Positions 45,744-59,325 of a stretch of 64,000 nt of DNA are shown here, one piece after another. The DNA comes from Anagrus nilaparvatae (lineage: Eukaryota; Arthropoda; Insecta; Hymenoptera; Mymaridae), in assembly GCA_022575985.1 (NCBI GenBank), contig JAKSXM010000137.1:22400001-22464000 (forward strand), given 5' to 3'. Numbering within the stretch: position 1 is the first letter of the stretch; each line of letters starts with the position of its first letter. The position numbers and the translations under genes are program-made. The notes under the pieces are model-generated. The model was not told the origin of the DNA, made no database searches, and was given only the letters and a program-made list of their open reading frames with translations.

Positions 45744-48362
45744 TACAGAAAAAAAATTTTAGTTGTGATTTGTAATTTGCTATTTTGCTTAATAGACTTT
45801 CATAAAAATTATGGAATTTTTTTCTTTAAGGATTGAAGCGATACCTATAAAAAAGGATTTATTTGCGATAGACCCATCTGAATTTATAAAATTGAAAGGC
45901 TTAAAATTTTCTGATAAAATTTGATAAACCAATTCAAAAAATTCTTTTATAATTAAATCATTATTGTTTTAAATTATATTTTAAAATACCTATAATAATT
46001 ACTGTATATCAGAATTGATATGCAATAAAAAGTACTAATAATTACACAAAAAACTGTATTTTATACATATTAAATATCATCGAAAGAATATTTGTGATAC
46101 CTTTAGGCAAAATAATTGAATGTAATTTTACTTTTTTAATACGCATAATATAAGCCAGGAAATAAGATATAAAAAAAAAATATTTTATATGTTAAAAAAA
46201 AAACTCAAAAAAAAAAAAAACAAAATTTTTAAGTTCAAAAATTGTCCGAACTTACACCGCCATTTTGGTACCTCCTCTTTTAGTTAAATATACGCCAGAG
46301 GCTCGTAACATAATCAAAAGGGGCAAGGAATTATATAAAAATCACGTATAAGTTTTAAAGTTTTTTAAAGCTGCGTAAAAATTGGTAATATCTAAGAAAA
46401 AAAAAAAAAGAAAAAAATTGCTCAAGGGGCTGGATTATGGATAATTTTGTCCTCGTCGCATTTATATATCCACAGGAGCTGTTATTATTATAAAAACAGT
46501 CGGTATTTTCCTTATAGTCAAATTCCTTATAATAATCTACTTTACTTATTTTTTTATTTTCTTCTTAAAGTCGATAAATTGCGTTTATATATTTATTATA
46601 TATTTTTGCAGAGATTTTTTTAAGCCTTGGATAATTCTTAACTTGATGCTTTTTTACATACAAACGTTAAAAAATATATAATGATTTTTTTTTGACTGCC
46701 AGAGGATGCAAAATAGCTTTAGGGAACATTTTAGTAATTTTTAAGTTTTACATTTTTTGGGTAAATTTAAACTTCTGTTTTTTTATTTTTTTTAAGAAAT
46801 TTAAGGAGCAAAAAATTCTTTTGTTTCAATTTCGCTCATTATATATGCACAAATTTTCCTTTCGAGTATAATTATTTTTTAATTTTTAGTCGTTGCAAAG
46901 TTTTATGGATTTTTTCATACAAAATTAGCTTAATTAATTAGAATATAAATGGAGTATTTTATGAAAAGCTTGCAAGTTCTAATTTATGTATAGGATCAAT
47001 TATCATTCAACAAAGATAGTTTTGAATCATTAAAAAAGCTTTGTTTTTGGCAAGTTTACAATAGTTTGTAAAGATTTATTAGTCGCACGAACTTTTATTT
47101 AGAATAATTTAAAACCATAAAATTATCTATTTGAAACAATGTTAAATTACGACACATGGCGAGAAAAATAATTGCCCAAATCGCACATAAATTTCCTTCT
47201 GCGAAGCCGAGAGTTGCCGATCTGAAGTCACCTTTTAAAATCTTAGTCGTTTTAAGTGCTTAGTTTTTAAATTACAAGGCTCAAATATTGAAATTTTATA
47301 AAAGCTCTTAGCTTTTTAACTCAAAAGTGGGTAATTATAAAAACTGATTAGAAATTATTTGGGAATTCGCAACTTTTAAATATCACTTCCTCAAAGCAAG
47401 TAACAGGGTAATATTTTTCATATTTTCCAAAACTGATCACATTTAGTACCTCTTTTGTCATCATCCCTAGAGATACATATAGCCTTCATAAAAAGTTATA
47501 ATTTTGGATTCGAAAATAATTTCTACAAAAATTCTATAAAACGCATACAATAAAATGAAATAAAAATAAAAATACTATTTAAAATATCGCATACACAATT
47601 TTCACTGCAATAATACACGTTATTGAAAAATTTTGTTAACAATTTAAATAAAGCATACAATAGTTAGCCTCATTTAACTTTTTATTGCAAATTTTTTTAA
47701 TATTAACAATACGTAAATGTATTTTGTTACAATAATAAAAATGCGCGTGCCAGAGAGACCCTAAGTAACCGAATTATCATTATGTAGTGGGTGTGTTAGT
47801 GGGCGTGGGTCCTGATACAGCTGCAAGCCCCTAGTTTTTAGTACATATAAAAAAAATACCTATGTTTAAATCTCTTAGCAAATCATTTACTATTTATTAT
47901 ATATTTACACAATGCAATTCATGCTTATATTACATAGAAGTGACAATTGAAAAATATCCATCTAGGATATTTATGTCGCATGCAGTAATTTTTTTCAGTA
48001 CGTTGACATATTGTATGTATACATTTTTTTGGGGCACACGCGAGGTAAAAACTTATTTTTTTTTCTTTCTTTGATTGATAAAAGAAAAAAAATTTTTTTA
48101 ACATTTTGAGCCGCCTATATCTCCGCCTTCTTATATAATGAAAATCTATGATTAACGTCGCAGGACATAAATGACCTATGGTGCATACACGCGTATGTGT
48201 ATAAATTTGTATACTGAAAATCATGATTTTGTTATTGATGTACTTGTTTATTATGTTACTTAAATAGTATAATGTATATGACATGCTTATAAGAAAAAAT
48301 TTAATTTATGTAAAAATTTGGACAAACAGTTAGTTTTTGGGCAGAAATGAGTTTTCAGAATG
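45744..48362. other. AT-rich noncoding stretch with a few complex islands
   Basis: Mostly A/T runs. Less AT-rich islands occur at 47152-47232 (contains ctgcgaagccgagagttgcc), 47745-47835 and 48106-48195 (contains gccgcctatatctccgcc). On the minus strand near 46262 is CAAAATGGCGGT|GTAAGT, which has the form of a start-codon exon with donor but has no partner. No gene can be supported. Confidence 0.4.
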
Positions 48363-48432
48363 TTCTAGGCAGCGTCCGGTTTGAGCACAAACATTTCTGG
48401 TCAGCATAGGCCCGGATTCTGCCTAGAATTGT
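48363..48432. repeat. Short hairpin
   Basis: gttctaggcagcgtccgg pairs imperfectly with cccggattctgcctagaa across a ~30-base loop, probably a small MITE remnant. Confidence 0.4.
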
Positions 48433-50835
48433 TTTAAAATCTCCTTCTATTGGGGCTATTTAAATCGAAATTTAAAAGCAGCAACGAAACTTTTAGCAAA
48501 CCCTTTAAATTTTCTTTACTTTAAAAATGTGCAGTTGTTTTTTGAAAGTATAGAATCATTTTTTCATTCAAATTATGTAAACAGTCCATATATTTTATAC
48601 TCATTGCAAAATATTAATTTTTCTATCAATTTTTTTTTATTAGTAAACTACTCATATTTATTATAAACTTTGATTCAGAACAGGAAATATCAAGTAATCG
48701 GAGTTTCCTGCTATCATTTTATTTTTGTCTCTTTATACTCTAGATATTCGATGCTAGAAAGATAAATTTATTATTTTTTTATAAAATGTGAAAATTCAAT
48801 ATCTTCCTCTTTGAAAAATTTTTTTTATATAATAATTGTATCTAGGTATATAAATTTTATTATAAATAATTAGATTTATCCGGCTAGTAATGAGAGTTTC
48901 AGATTTCCTCTATCTCTATACTTAATTCATTTACAAAATTAAATAGGAAAATTTTCATTAAAAATATTTACATGTAAAATAATCAATTTCCGCTAATACA
49001 ATTACAAAAAATAATTTAATACTCCAAATAAATAATTGCTGATTTTCATTATGGAAAATAAGTTAATGCAAAATTGGTTAATTTGATATAATTATGTGCA
49101 AAATGAAAAAACAAGGCACTTATCGATGTAAATAATTAATTTAATTGGTTAATCATTAATTAAGTTATGATTTCTTTTAAAATTTAATTTAAGTTTCTAA
49201 AGAAAATTCAACCCTCTGGCACTATTGAAAAAATTATTTCAATCAGAAGGTCAAAAAAAACAATGATTGGAAGAAAAATAAAATATTTTTTAGCTAAACT
49301 ACCCTGCTCTGAGTACAAGGAATTCATAATTTTTTTGCAAAAAACAAAACAGCCTCGACCGAACCAATAAAACTATAAAAATGAACTCAACATTTTTTCA
49401 ATTTCCAAAGCAAAATAACAATAACAGCAATTATAATAATACACCCTATTGTCCTATTTATTATAATAAAGACAAAAATGATCAGAAACATAAAATTAAT
49501 AAAATTTAATTACAAACCTTTCAAAATTCTATGATTATTATACATACAGCTGTTATTTTACGAAATGGAACAACAACGATTCTTATTAAAAAATAACAGA
49601 AAACAAAAAAAAATGGTATTATCTATAATTGTAGTACGTTCATCTAAATGTTAATATTATTACTATGGTGGGCGTATATTGTAAAAAAAAATCACGATTT
49701 TTATAAAACCACAATTTTTATGTATGCGTTTATGTCTGTGTGTGCTTTTAAAGCATTTAAAAATAAAGAGGAGGAATAATGATAAAAATGAATCGATTGT
49801 GTGACGGTTTCTCGATATTGTTACTGTAATTTTCTGTCATTTTATGATACAAAAAAAAAAGAATCAGTAAAAAATAGATGCATAGCAGTTATATAAAAAA
49901 ACCCTAAAATTTTATGGCTATAACACAGAAAATTTCTATTATTATCATTACGTTTGGAAGCCGGGTGCCACGTTATACCTTTTCATTATATATCTACCTT
50001 CTAATATTTTTTTTCATCGATAATCGTTTTTATTTTATATATGTAAAAGTGAGAGAAAGATAAAAAATGAAAAAGAATTGCAAACATTGCAATCATATAT
50101 ATATTTTTAAATCTCTTTTGTGCCCATTTTCGAGCAATTCGATCGAATTGTAATACATCTTTTAATAGAGATGCGATGATTCCAGTCATTATATATATTT
50201 TTTTTATTCATTTTATTATACACTCATATAATAATTTAAATATAAATTTTTATATAAATTCTTTGAATTTTGTGAAATTATGTATTTATTATTTAATTTG
50301 GCAATAATATATTTTCAGAAAATTATTTGAAAAAAAAAGCCAATAAAAATTTCATTTAATTATACGACCAATTTTTAAGTTCAATTTAGATTATATTTTT
50401 ATTTTAGCAATTTTAAATAAAATAAAGTCATTGGATAATACATTAGAAACAGACGAAACCATAAAAATTTTAAGTAGTAATTTTTTATAGTAATTTTTTT
50501 AGCCTGCCCACTCATCAAATTCATACAGGCGCAGAATTTTTCACACTATTTATTTATTTATTTATTAACCATTCAAAAATCAAATATGGACAAACTCCTC
50601 TGCATTCAAAGTTTAAAAATTTTAATTTTGATAATTTTTTGCAATAATCAGTTCTAATTATTTAAAACTTCAGCTAAAAATAAAAATTTTTATAAAATTG
50701 TAAAATATTGTAAATTTTTAGCCTTGATAATGAAGACTGAAGGTTTTCGAAACGTGGGCAATTTATTGAATAAATAAAGCAAATAATTGTTAGTTCAGAA
50801 ATCAAATATTTTTATTTAATAGTATATTTTTATCC
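48433..50835. other. AT-rich noncoding stretch
   Basis: No gene recognised. A short more complex patch at 50100-50195 is open on the minus strand (M-T-G-I-I-A-S-L-L-K-D-V start) and is discussed as a possible isolated exon. A (TTTA)n run lies near 50548-50566. Confidence 0.4.
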
Positions 50836-50995
50836 TAGGCCGCAAAAATAAAGTATCGCACGTAAATCTGGAGCATTATTTTTTTATGGCCGAGGGCAAG
50901 ACATAATTTTCCTTCCTCAGAGAGAAGAAAACGCTTAATTTCGAATCGCGCCGTGGCCGGGAAATACGTGCTTTCTGGCCGCTGACAAGCTACAT
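50836..50995. other. GC-richer complex island, candidate conserved noncoding element
   Basis: About 160 bases of non-repetitive sequence (ttatggccgagggcaagaca; gcgccgtggccgggaaatac; ggccgctgacaagctac) within a long AT-rich stretch. I find no good open frame with splice sites on either strand, which suggests a regulatory element rather than an exon. Confidence 0.35.
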
Positions 50996-51784
50996 TTAAA
51001 ATACAAAGTTTTTATTCCTTAAAAACTGATTGAACAGTTTATTCATTGCTATAATCAGTTTGAATGCACAAAATCCATAAAAGTAAAATTAAAAAATATT
51101 GATACAAAAGAATAAAAAAATAATACTACTTATTTAAAGATAATTATATCTTCTCAATATTACATATTTTCATGTACATAAACTGTACCCATAAAAATCA
51201 ATTGATCATCATTTATATTGATTTTTTTTTATATATAGGTGTATACACAAAGATTTTATTTCCGGTAGCTAATAATAATGAACTTGATCACTTGATATAC
51301 TCCTACATTTTGTGGTTTTCTTTTATGTTTAAAAGTAAAAAAAAAAATGTATTAAATGATCAAAGAAATAGTAAATGTAAAATAAAGGCGTTACCATTAA
51401 GTATACTTTTATGATACTTTTGCAGAAATTCATGATCGCTACCACGCCCATATAGAAATGCAGTTTTAAAGTTCGATTAAATGTATAACGATTTATATTT
51501 ATATGAATATCGTGTATCAAACTTCCTGTTTTTTTTTAAATATATTTTTTTTCTTTTTTTTAAGATTGAATATCAAAAAAACATATGTAATTTTGTAATT
51601 TTACAGTAACAGTGTGAATTGATGCAATTTTTTATTTGAAGAAAACTTTGAAACGCTAAATGTAATTTTTAGTATAATTGCAATGAGCTTTCTTTTGATT
51701 CCTGAGATTAAATAAATTAGTCTATTGCTATAGAATAAAATTTTTTCTAATTTAATTTAAGTAATTTCCATTCTGTCAATCAAA
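50996..51784. other. AT-rich noncoding stretch
   Basis: Nothing recognised. Confidence 0.4.
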
Positions 51785-52670
51785 AAAGCTTTTTTTACAT
51801 ATTCGTACTTTGAGCCCTCAGATTTGCACCATACTGGTTTTTTGGGTCGCTAATCAAGAATTTCGACTTCTTTTTCATAAATAATTAAAATTTAACCCCT
51901 ATATTGGCTAAAACTACCCCTAAAAGGGGTGTTTTTGCTATTTTCGTACATATTCGTACTTTGAGCCCTCAGATTTGCACCATACTGGTTTTTTGGGTCG
52001 CTAAAAAAGAATTTTGACTTCTTTTTCATAAATAATTAAAATTTAACCACGTACTTTGAACGCTCAAACTGCAAAAATAGCAAAAACACCAATTTGAAGG
52101 GTAGTTTTAGCCAACTTAGGGCTTAAATTTTAATTATTTATTAAAAAGAAGTCGAAATTCTTGATTAGCGACCCAAAAAACCTAAATGGGCATATCCTGG
52201 ATGCTAAAAGTACAAAAATAGCAAAAACACACCTTTTACGGGTAATTTTAACTATTTTAAGGGTGAAATATTGAATACTTATGAAAAAGGAGTCGAAATT
52301 CTTTTTTAGCGACCCAAAAACCTATATGGGCATATCATGGATGCTAAAAGTAAGAAAATAGCAAAAACAACCCCTTTTCGGGGGTAGTTTTAGCCAATTT
52401 AGGAGTGAAATTTTAATTATTTATGAAAAAAAGTCGAAAATATTGTTCAGCGACACAAAAAACACGTATGGTGCAAATCTGAGTGCTCAAAGTGAGAATA
52501 TGTAAAAAAACCCCTTTTTGGGGGTAGTTTTTGAAAATTTAAGGGCGAAACCCCAATTTCTCTACCAAATGACTCCAATTTTCGTATTTAGCGACCCAAA
52601 AAACCTATAGTAGAACAAATCTGGTGTTCTTCAGTGATAATACAACCAAACCCGTATTTTGACTGGAGTA
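51785..52670. mobile_element. Compound foldback element built of ~125-bp modules
   Basis: A module with gtactttgagccctcagatt, ttttttgggtcgct and aagaatttcgacttcttttt is repeated twice in one orientation (51805-52040). Its reverse complement then recurs about four times (52060-52620), ending in tacaaccaaacccgtatt and gactggagta, the same end as the 12.7 and 19.0 kb copies. Noncoding. Confidence 0.65.
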
Positions 52671-53040
52671 CCACCCCTATCTACCTTTTAAGGGTTGTAA
52701 ATAGGACCAAAATGAATGAGACCTCAACGACGTTTACTTAAATTTACATAAAAAATATTATTTTCAAACATTTTTCAATAAAATTGAATACTTTTATCAT
52801 TGATTTTTCCAAACATTTCCTAATAATGCCTGACCTACCCCTTTCACCCCCGTTTTTAGGGTATTTTTAAGGGTTGTAGGTGAAAACTAATGTCAGATTC
52901 TGAAAGAGCATGAAATTTTATTACGAGGATGAATTTTTTAGCCACTTATCTATAAGGGAATATACTTATTTTTGCTTATTCCCAAAACTTTCCGCCCGGC
53001 ATTAATGAGTTAATCAACAATAATCATTTTTTATCATTTT

Positions 53041-53886
53041 AGTATAGGCCTGGAGCATGGTTTTATTTGCGTTTTTTTTTGAAAGCATATCCATGGAATT
53101 TTTAGACGGTAAATTTAGTTTTTGGGGTCACTGATTCCAAATCCGAAGTCCGTTTTGACCTAACGTGGTCCAATTTTGCGTAATTGCCCATTTTAGGTCA
53201 TTTTTAACGTTTTGTTGCCATTTTTTTAAAAATTTTTAATATACTACCTTTTTTCTCACACTACACTAATGTTTTTTGGGTCTCTATACCTAATCATCAT
53301 ATCTACTAATACAACAAAAAAAATGGTAGCCCATAATAGGAATTCTTAGGCTATTTTTCACGCTATTTGGGCTACTTTTAGCTATTTTTATGAAATAATA
53401 CCAATTTTTATCTACAGCTTTTGGTTTTTGAGTATTTTAAAGTTAAATACGAATATTATTTTTAATTTATCTAAAAACGCCGCAGTAGTCCATGATAGGC
53501 ACTTAAAGGCTGTTTTTTGATAATTGGTATTATTTCATAAAAATAGCTAAAATTAGCCCAAAAAGCGTGAAAAATAGCCTAAGAATCCTTATTATTGGCT
53601 ACCATTTTTTTTTGTATTAGTAGTTATGATAATTAGGTGTAGAGACCCAAAAAATATTAGTGTAGTGTGAGAAAAATGGTAATATATTAAAAATTTTAAC
53701 AAAAAATGGCAAAAAAATGTTAAAAATGACCTAAAATGGGCAATTACGCAAAATTGGACCACGTTAGGTCAAAACGGACTTCGGATTTAGAATCAGCGAC
53801 CCAAAAAACTAAAATTACCGTCGAAAAATTCAATAGACATGCTTTCAAAAAAAATCGCAAATAAAACCATACTCCAGGCCTATACT
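53041..53886. mobile_element. 846-bp palindrome with AGTATAGGCCTGGAG ends
   Basis: The left arm (agtataggcctggag ... gacctaacgtggtccaattt) and the right arm are near-perfect reverse complements for about 350 bases around a centre near 53460. Internally it has ggtcactgattccaaatccg and its mirror, related to the neighbouring 52 kb family. No transposase frame. Confidence 0.75.
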
Positions 53887-56800
53887 ATTTAAAATTGACT
53901 AATTTTCACATTCAATTAAAACAAGCATTTAATAAGTTTTGAAGGTATTTATAGTATCCTGTATTATACAATATTATATATGGTTTAAGCGAGCTTACAA
54001 TAGATTTTACCAATAGTAGGCGTATTACGGAAACAAGATTCAAAACCAATGATCACAATAGCCGACACGACAGTTTCGTTTTTTCCTTTGAATAACCTTT
54101 TCATTCTTGAATACAATTAAAAAGCTTTTTTCCTTTACTTTATAAATATATTTTTTAACCATTTTTATATGGATACTTTGCAAAGTTTTAGATATTTTAC
54201 AAAAAAAAGTTGCTTCACTTATTTATTGAAAACCAGTTGTTGGATTTAGATAAGATTTCAAGAAGGTATCAATGGATTTTTGTATCAAATTTTTTTCATC
54301 AATGTTTCAAAGTTGATTAAAATAAATGGCTAAAAAGAATTTCCATAGCTATCGAAATTCTAAATTTGGAACTGGGGGGTTCATATTTGGGAAAAATTTT
54401 TGGTTTACCTTCAAATTTGTCATAATTACTAATATATACAAGCAACTGAAAAACTTCTGGAAAAATATTGTACAGTGTAAATAAAGCTATAATGCGAGAA
54501 ATAATACAAAAAATGTAGTTATTTTTTCAATACAAAGGATCAAAATAATGATTAGGACGTTAATAAATTTACAATATGAATATCAGATCAACGACACTTC
54601 CTAACAATGCAGTAAATAATGGATGTCTCTTTTTATTGTTGTCATTTTTTATATAAGAAGATGTATCTAACATTTAAATCGTTTTTTTTTCTTTTTATGA
54701 ATAAAATTTATTTTTTTTATTCATCTGTGTCTTTATTCTCGATGCACGCGACAAAGTTTTTTTTTTCTATTCTCTTGAAACTTTTGCAATAATTTCTCAG
54801 AAAATTTCCAAGTTGCAAGTATATTTTATAAAATAAAATATGGAAAAGGCGGAGTAGGTGTAATATAAAAAGGTCTTTTAACTTTGCGGTGCATTTTTGT
54901 ATATTATGAAAAAATGTTATTACAGAAAATTTTTTATAGAAATCTCGTTTGAGGTTTGGTTTTTCTTGGGTACGAGAATATAAAATTATGTTTCAATCGA
55001 ACTTTATTTCAAATGAAATATTTAAAGTTCAGATGTAATTACATGGTTAAGTTGTTTTGCTTGAAAATTCAAACTGATTAATTTTACAACTATTCATTAT
55101 AAAACTTGCGAAATTTTCTTAACTACTGTAAATTTTTATCATCTTGCAAATTCATTAAAATTTTGGGTCTATCGGACTATCTCCATTTTTTGAAATCGTT
55201 CTTTAAAAAAATATAAATAAAATTTCATTGCGAATATAAAATATTGAAAATACATTTTATTATGAATAACTCAGAAAAAAATCCTAAAATCAATTTTCCT
55301 ATTATTTTGACCCAAATAAAAGAAAAATATACAAAAAAAAAAAATAGATTTATAATACAGTTTTATAATTTCATACATAAAACTTTATTTATATAATACA
55401 AGCACCGGATAAAAATATATAAAGAAAAGCAATTTGTCTTATCCGGATATATTTTTAGCCAAAGAGGGATCGGACAGTTTTTTATATACATTTTACAGCT
55501 AATGGACTTGGTTTAATAAATCACTAAAAGTCAGAGAATACAATACAACAAGTCCATGAACTATTTAAAAGATATATTAATACTATACACTAACACATAA
55601 ACAATATCTTTCAACAATGCTTATCTTTATTGTTAACTATTAATTCGGAAGATTTAAAAAGAAATTTTTTGTGACTAGAGGACGTATTTTAAGTTTTAAC
55701 CTATTAATTATAATATTGAATAATTGTCCTATTCTAGGGTCAAAATTTTTATTTGCTTTCAAATTTACTGTAATTTTAATAGGGTATTTGTTTATTTGAA
55801 CGGGTACCCCAGAAGGCCTAAAAATAAATTTGAGAATATAAAACTTTTTCTACTTTCTTCTTTGTAAGATTCAAATATTTCTAAGAAAAATAGATCCCCA
55901 AAATAAAATATAAATTGTGATTTTTGTTGAAATATGTATTTAAGAGAATCATTTGAATCCTGCCTAATTGACAATCATTGCAAGCATTTTTTTTTTTAAT
56001 TCAAAGCTGTAAATAAGAGCAAATCGCACTTTGAAAAAAATTTATATTGTAGAGGTATTGTCAGACACCCCCTAGATTTCAAAAATGTTCACTTATAACT
56101 TATATTATTCAGAAAATAAGTGTAATTTTTCTTTAAAAAAAATTTTTTTTTTTTAAATCATGAAAATATCATAATTTTATTATAAATTATATGGTAATAT
56201 TTCAATATGTAATTTATCAAGCAGTAAAGTAAAGTAAAACAAAATATCGTGGGCGCCAGGGTATATTAATGTTTCTACATGTACTTGTACTATTAAAATG
56301 ATAAATTAAAGGAAAAATATATAATAATACGTATACTTTAATAATATAATCTATTTATTTGAAATATCAACTGGTAGCTAATTCTTTTATGCATTAAAAA
56401 AATTGCACTAAACCATAAAAAAAGGGATTTATTATTTCAAGTATAAGTGAATCAACAATTATTTGATGGACTGGATACACTGATCTTATATGAACAAGAA
56501 GTAAAATTCTCGTGGCCAAGATAATATAGATGCTTTAAAAATTAGATGTGAATTATTTATAATTTGAATTTGAAAAACAATTATTTTTGAGACCCTATAT
56601 AGGAACTAAGAAATCTATAAAATAATACTGTTGAAATCTTTGTTCACTAAAAATATTAATTTTGCCCTTACAAATATATTTTTTTTGGTAAAACTTTGCC
56701 TCCTTTGAATATTTTCTACTGGTTAAAAACTTCCAGATATTTTCAATTTTTATATATATTTTTTATAAAAGTAATTAAACTCATCTGTCGAATTAAAGAA

Positions 56801-57589
56801 AGCCTCTAAAATGATTTCAATATTCCCTCGAATATTTCAGAATGGCTAAAAAGCATCTGCATTTTCAACTCGAGATAAACTGAATTCCTAAAGTTTGGTA
56901 AAATTCGGCTCATTTACAATATTTAACCTTTTGAAAATACCGAAAATCCTAATTTATTTTCGTAATTGGTAATTCCTTTCCACGTAAACCTTTTATTTAA
57001 CTTTTAATTAAAAATGATTATATTCAAAAGCCACAACTTTTGTCCATTCCCAAATACAATAATATCAATTAACCATATGTTAAAAATTAATACAATAAAA
57101 AAATTCACCTGTTTTATAATATTTTATTAAATAAAAAAAAATTATATTTTAAAATTTGACATTAAAATTAGGTATTATGAACTCATATATTAATTGCATC
57201 CGGTACTTTTTTGTGTCCATATGTATATTTCATGACAATAGATTTTTTTTTAAATGGGATTTCATTTTATAGCAGTAATTAAAAAGTCAAATAATAATAA
57301 AATTTTGGTCAAAAATAATAAAAATATCATTATAATTAAAATATACAAACAAGAAACTTTTATTTACTTTTTTTCAAACATATAGTGAACACATTAACAT
57401 TTTTTTTTGTCAAATTGACACGGTGAACGTAGAAGAAAGAGTTAAAAAAAAAAGAAATTAACAACAACCCCATTAAGAATTCTGAGCAACTCATTTAGCA
57501 ATATAAAGGATTTGTTCTTTATATTAAGAATGACTAATGTATATGATGTTGGGCTATAGGCTACCTGAACAAGTATTAATATACTTTTT
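53887..57589. other. AT-rich noncoding stretch
   Basis: No gene, RNA or clear repeat supported. The minus-strand frame at 55792-55974 has no family signature. Confidence 0.4.
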
Positions 57590-57643
57590 TTGCACGCGGC
57601 TTTAGTTCAAAAGGATTTCTTGGCGCCGTCGCTTGGACATTGC
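57590..57643. other. Short GC-richer island
   Basis: tgcacgcggctttagttc and ttcttggcgccgtcgcttgg stand out from flanking A/T runs. Candidate regulatory element; no coding evidence. Confidence 0.3.
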
Positions 57644-59269
57644 AAAAAAATTTTTTTAAACACCTTTTTTTGTATTGAGTTTATTATTCGTCACCTTTTT
57701 TTATGTTTTTTTTTTATAATAAAGTAATAACTAAAAATTAATTAGTTAATTAATTAATTACACAATTAATTTTGATGGGGTTAATCGTAGAAATATGATA
57801 ATGAAGAAATTTTATTGGGTTTTCTTCTGATTAACTTTTTAATTAAAAATTAAGTAATTTAGTTTTTTGATAATTATCAAGTAAATATTTTATTTTTATA
57901 TATTTTCTGTAGAAGTGTTGATTATTAAATACCTGAAAGTTTAGGCTTTTTTCAGTTTGTGTCGGGTCGGATAAAGTTTCGGGTCAAATCTGAAATTTTT
58001 TAAAAAGGGTTGCAGGTACTGATTGAGTGAATCGAAAATGTTTCAGACTGAAAATTTGAATAACCCAAAAAACCGAATTCCGGCTTGCCTACGGTAACTT
58101 CACACCTCTATAAAAGACATAATAGTTAGTTTCAACTTAAAATTCAATTTATTTTGTCCTAAATTTTCAAATTTCATTTAAATTTTAATCTTTTGGAGCA
58201 CTGCATTAATTTTCATATTTACATATGTCTTATGAATACCTATTAGGTGGTAAATTTATTTATTACCAAATACAAACTTTTCTGCTTATTTAATTACAGT
58301 AAAAAACGCAATTTTGCCTTACTACGTGTTAACTAATACCTGCTACTGAACAAAAATCTTTGAGGATCAGAACCAATCTCTCATTCTATTACTATAAAAT
58401 TTTTTAAAAAGGTGCTCAGTGGACCACACCTGAATAAAATTATTTTAATATTTTTCTTAATTCACCGTAAAAAAAAATAATTTCTAAATAATTATTACAG
58501 AAATTTACATATTAAAAAAAATTTTTTTACGCAATAAATCATTTTATGATATTTCAACATAATTTCAAAAATAATTTTTCAACGCAATTTATAATGTCAT
58601 TTTAAATAACCAATTTTAAGTAAAATGATGCAATGTTAAATACTAAAAAAAAAATATATTTTGTTGGCAATATTATTGTTCATTAATATTACTCTTCCTC
58701 TTTCTAGAAATTTTTACATGATTAATGAACTAATTTAAAAAATAAAAATATCAACTCACAATTACTTAAAAATGACAAAATAATTACTTTAGCTATCTTC
58801 AATTTATCTCATTTAAAATTTAATTAAATAATACGAAAATTATCGAGTTTATTTATAATAAAATTATCTATTGACATTAAAAAAAAAAAGTATTTAATTT
58901 ACTAGTTGAAGATGTACGCCTTTTTCAGAGCTTTTCTAAAGCTCTACATGAATAAATACACCCTGTAACGCCTTAGACCACCTAGGGGTCGTCCTGGGCG
59001 TAAAAGAGTATGGTACCAAAAAAAATAAAAAATAGGAGAACGCCCTGACGCGTGTTTCTACTTGTGTAGGTCAATTTTCTTATAATTTAAATTCAAAAAA
59101 AATCTTAATAAAGTTTTATAAAATAATTATATATAATAAATTATTATTGTAATGACTATTTTTACAAGTATATTAAAGAAATGTGATAAAGTTTAAATAA
59201 GCTAACGAAGTCTTGTTATATGAGTAGGAGGTTACCATCATCAATGTTATGTATAATTTTTTTTTTTAG
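57644..59269. other. AT-rich noncoding stretch
   Basis: A repeat scrap at about 57955-58090 (gtcgggtcggataaagtttc; aataacccaaaaaaccg) and a GC-richer patch at 58955-59055 (cctaggggtcgtcctgggcg) are probably transposon remnants. Confidence 0.35.
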
Positions 59270-59325
59270 GTGGGTGGTTAATAGTAAAAGTCGACAATCA
59301 GAGGATGAACGAGGCGTTTACATAT
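59270..59325 (+). other. Possible isolated internal exon (unconfirmed)
   Basis: A poly-T tract and AG acceptor (59268-59269) precede 56 non-repetitive bases ending at a GTACGT donor (59326). One frame reads W-V-V-N-S-K-S-R-Q-S-E-D-E-R-G-V-Y-I and would complete a Cys across the junction, faintly like the end of an Ig-domain F strand (D-x-G-x-Y-x-C). Another frame is also open. Too short to assign. Confidence 0.2.

Noticed and set aside
47862..48284. Overlapping open frames of 70 and 119 codons
   Set aside because: Low-complexity lysine/phenylalanine/tyrosine-rich translations of A/T runs, without splice context or a recognisable domain.
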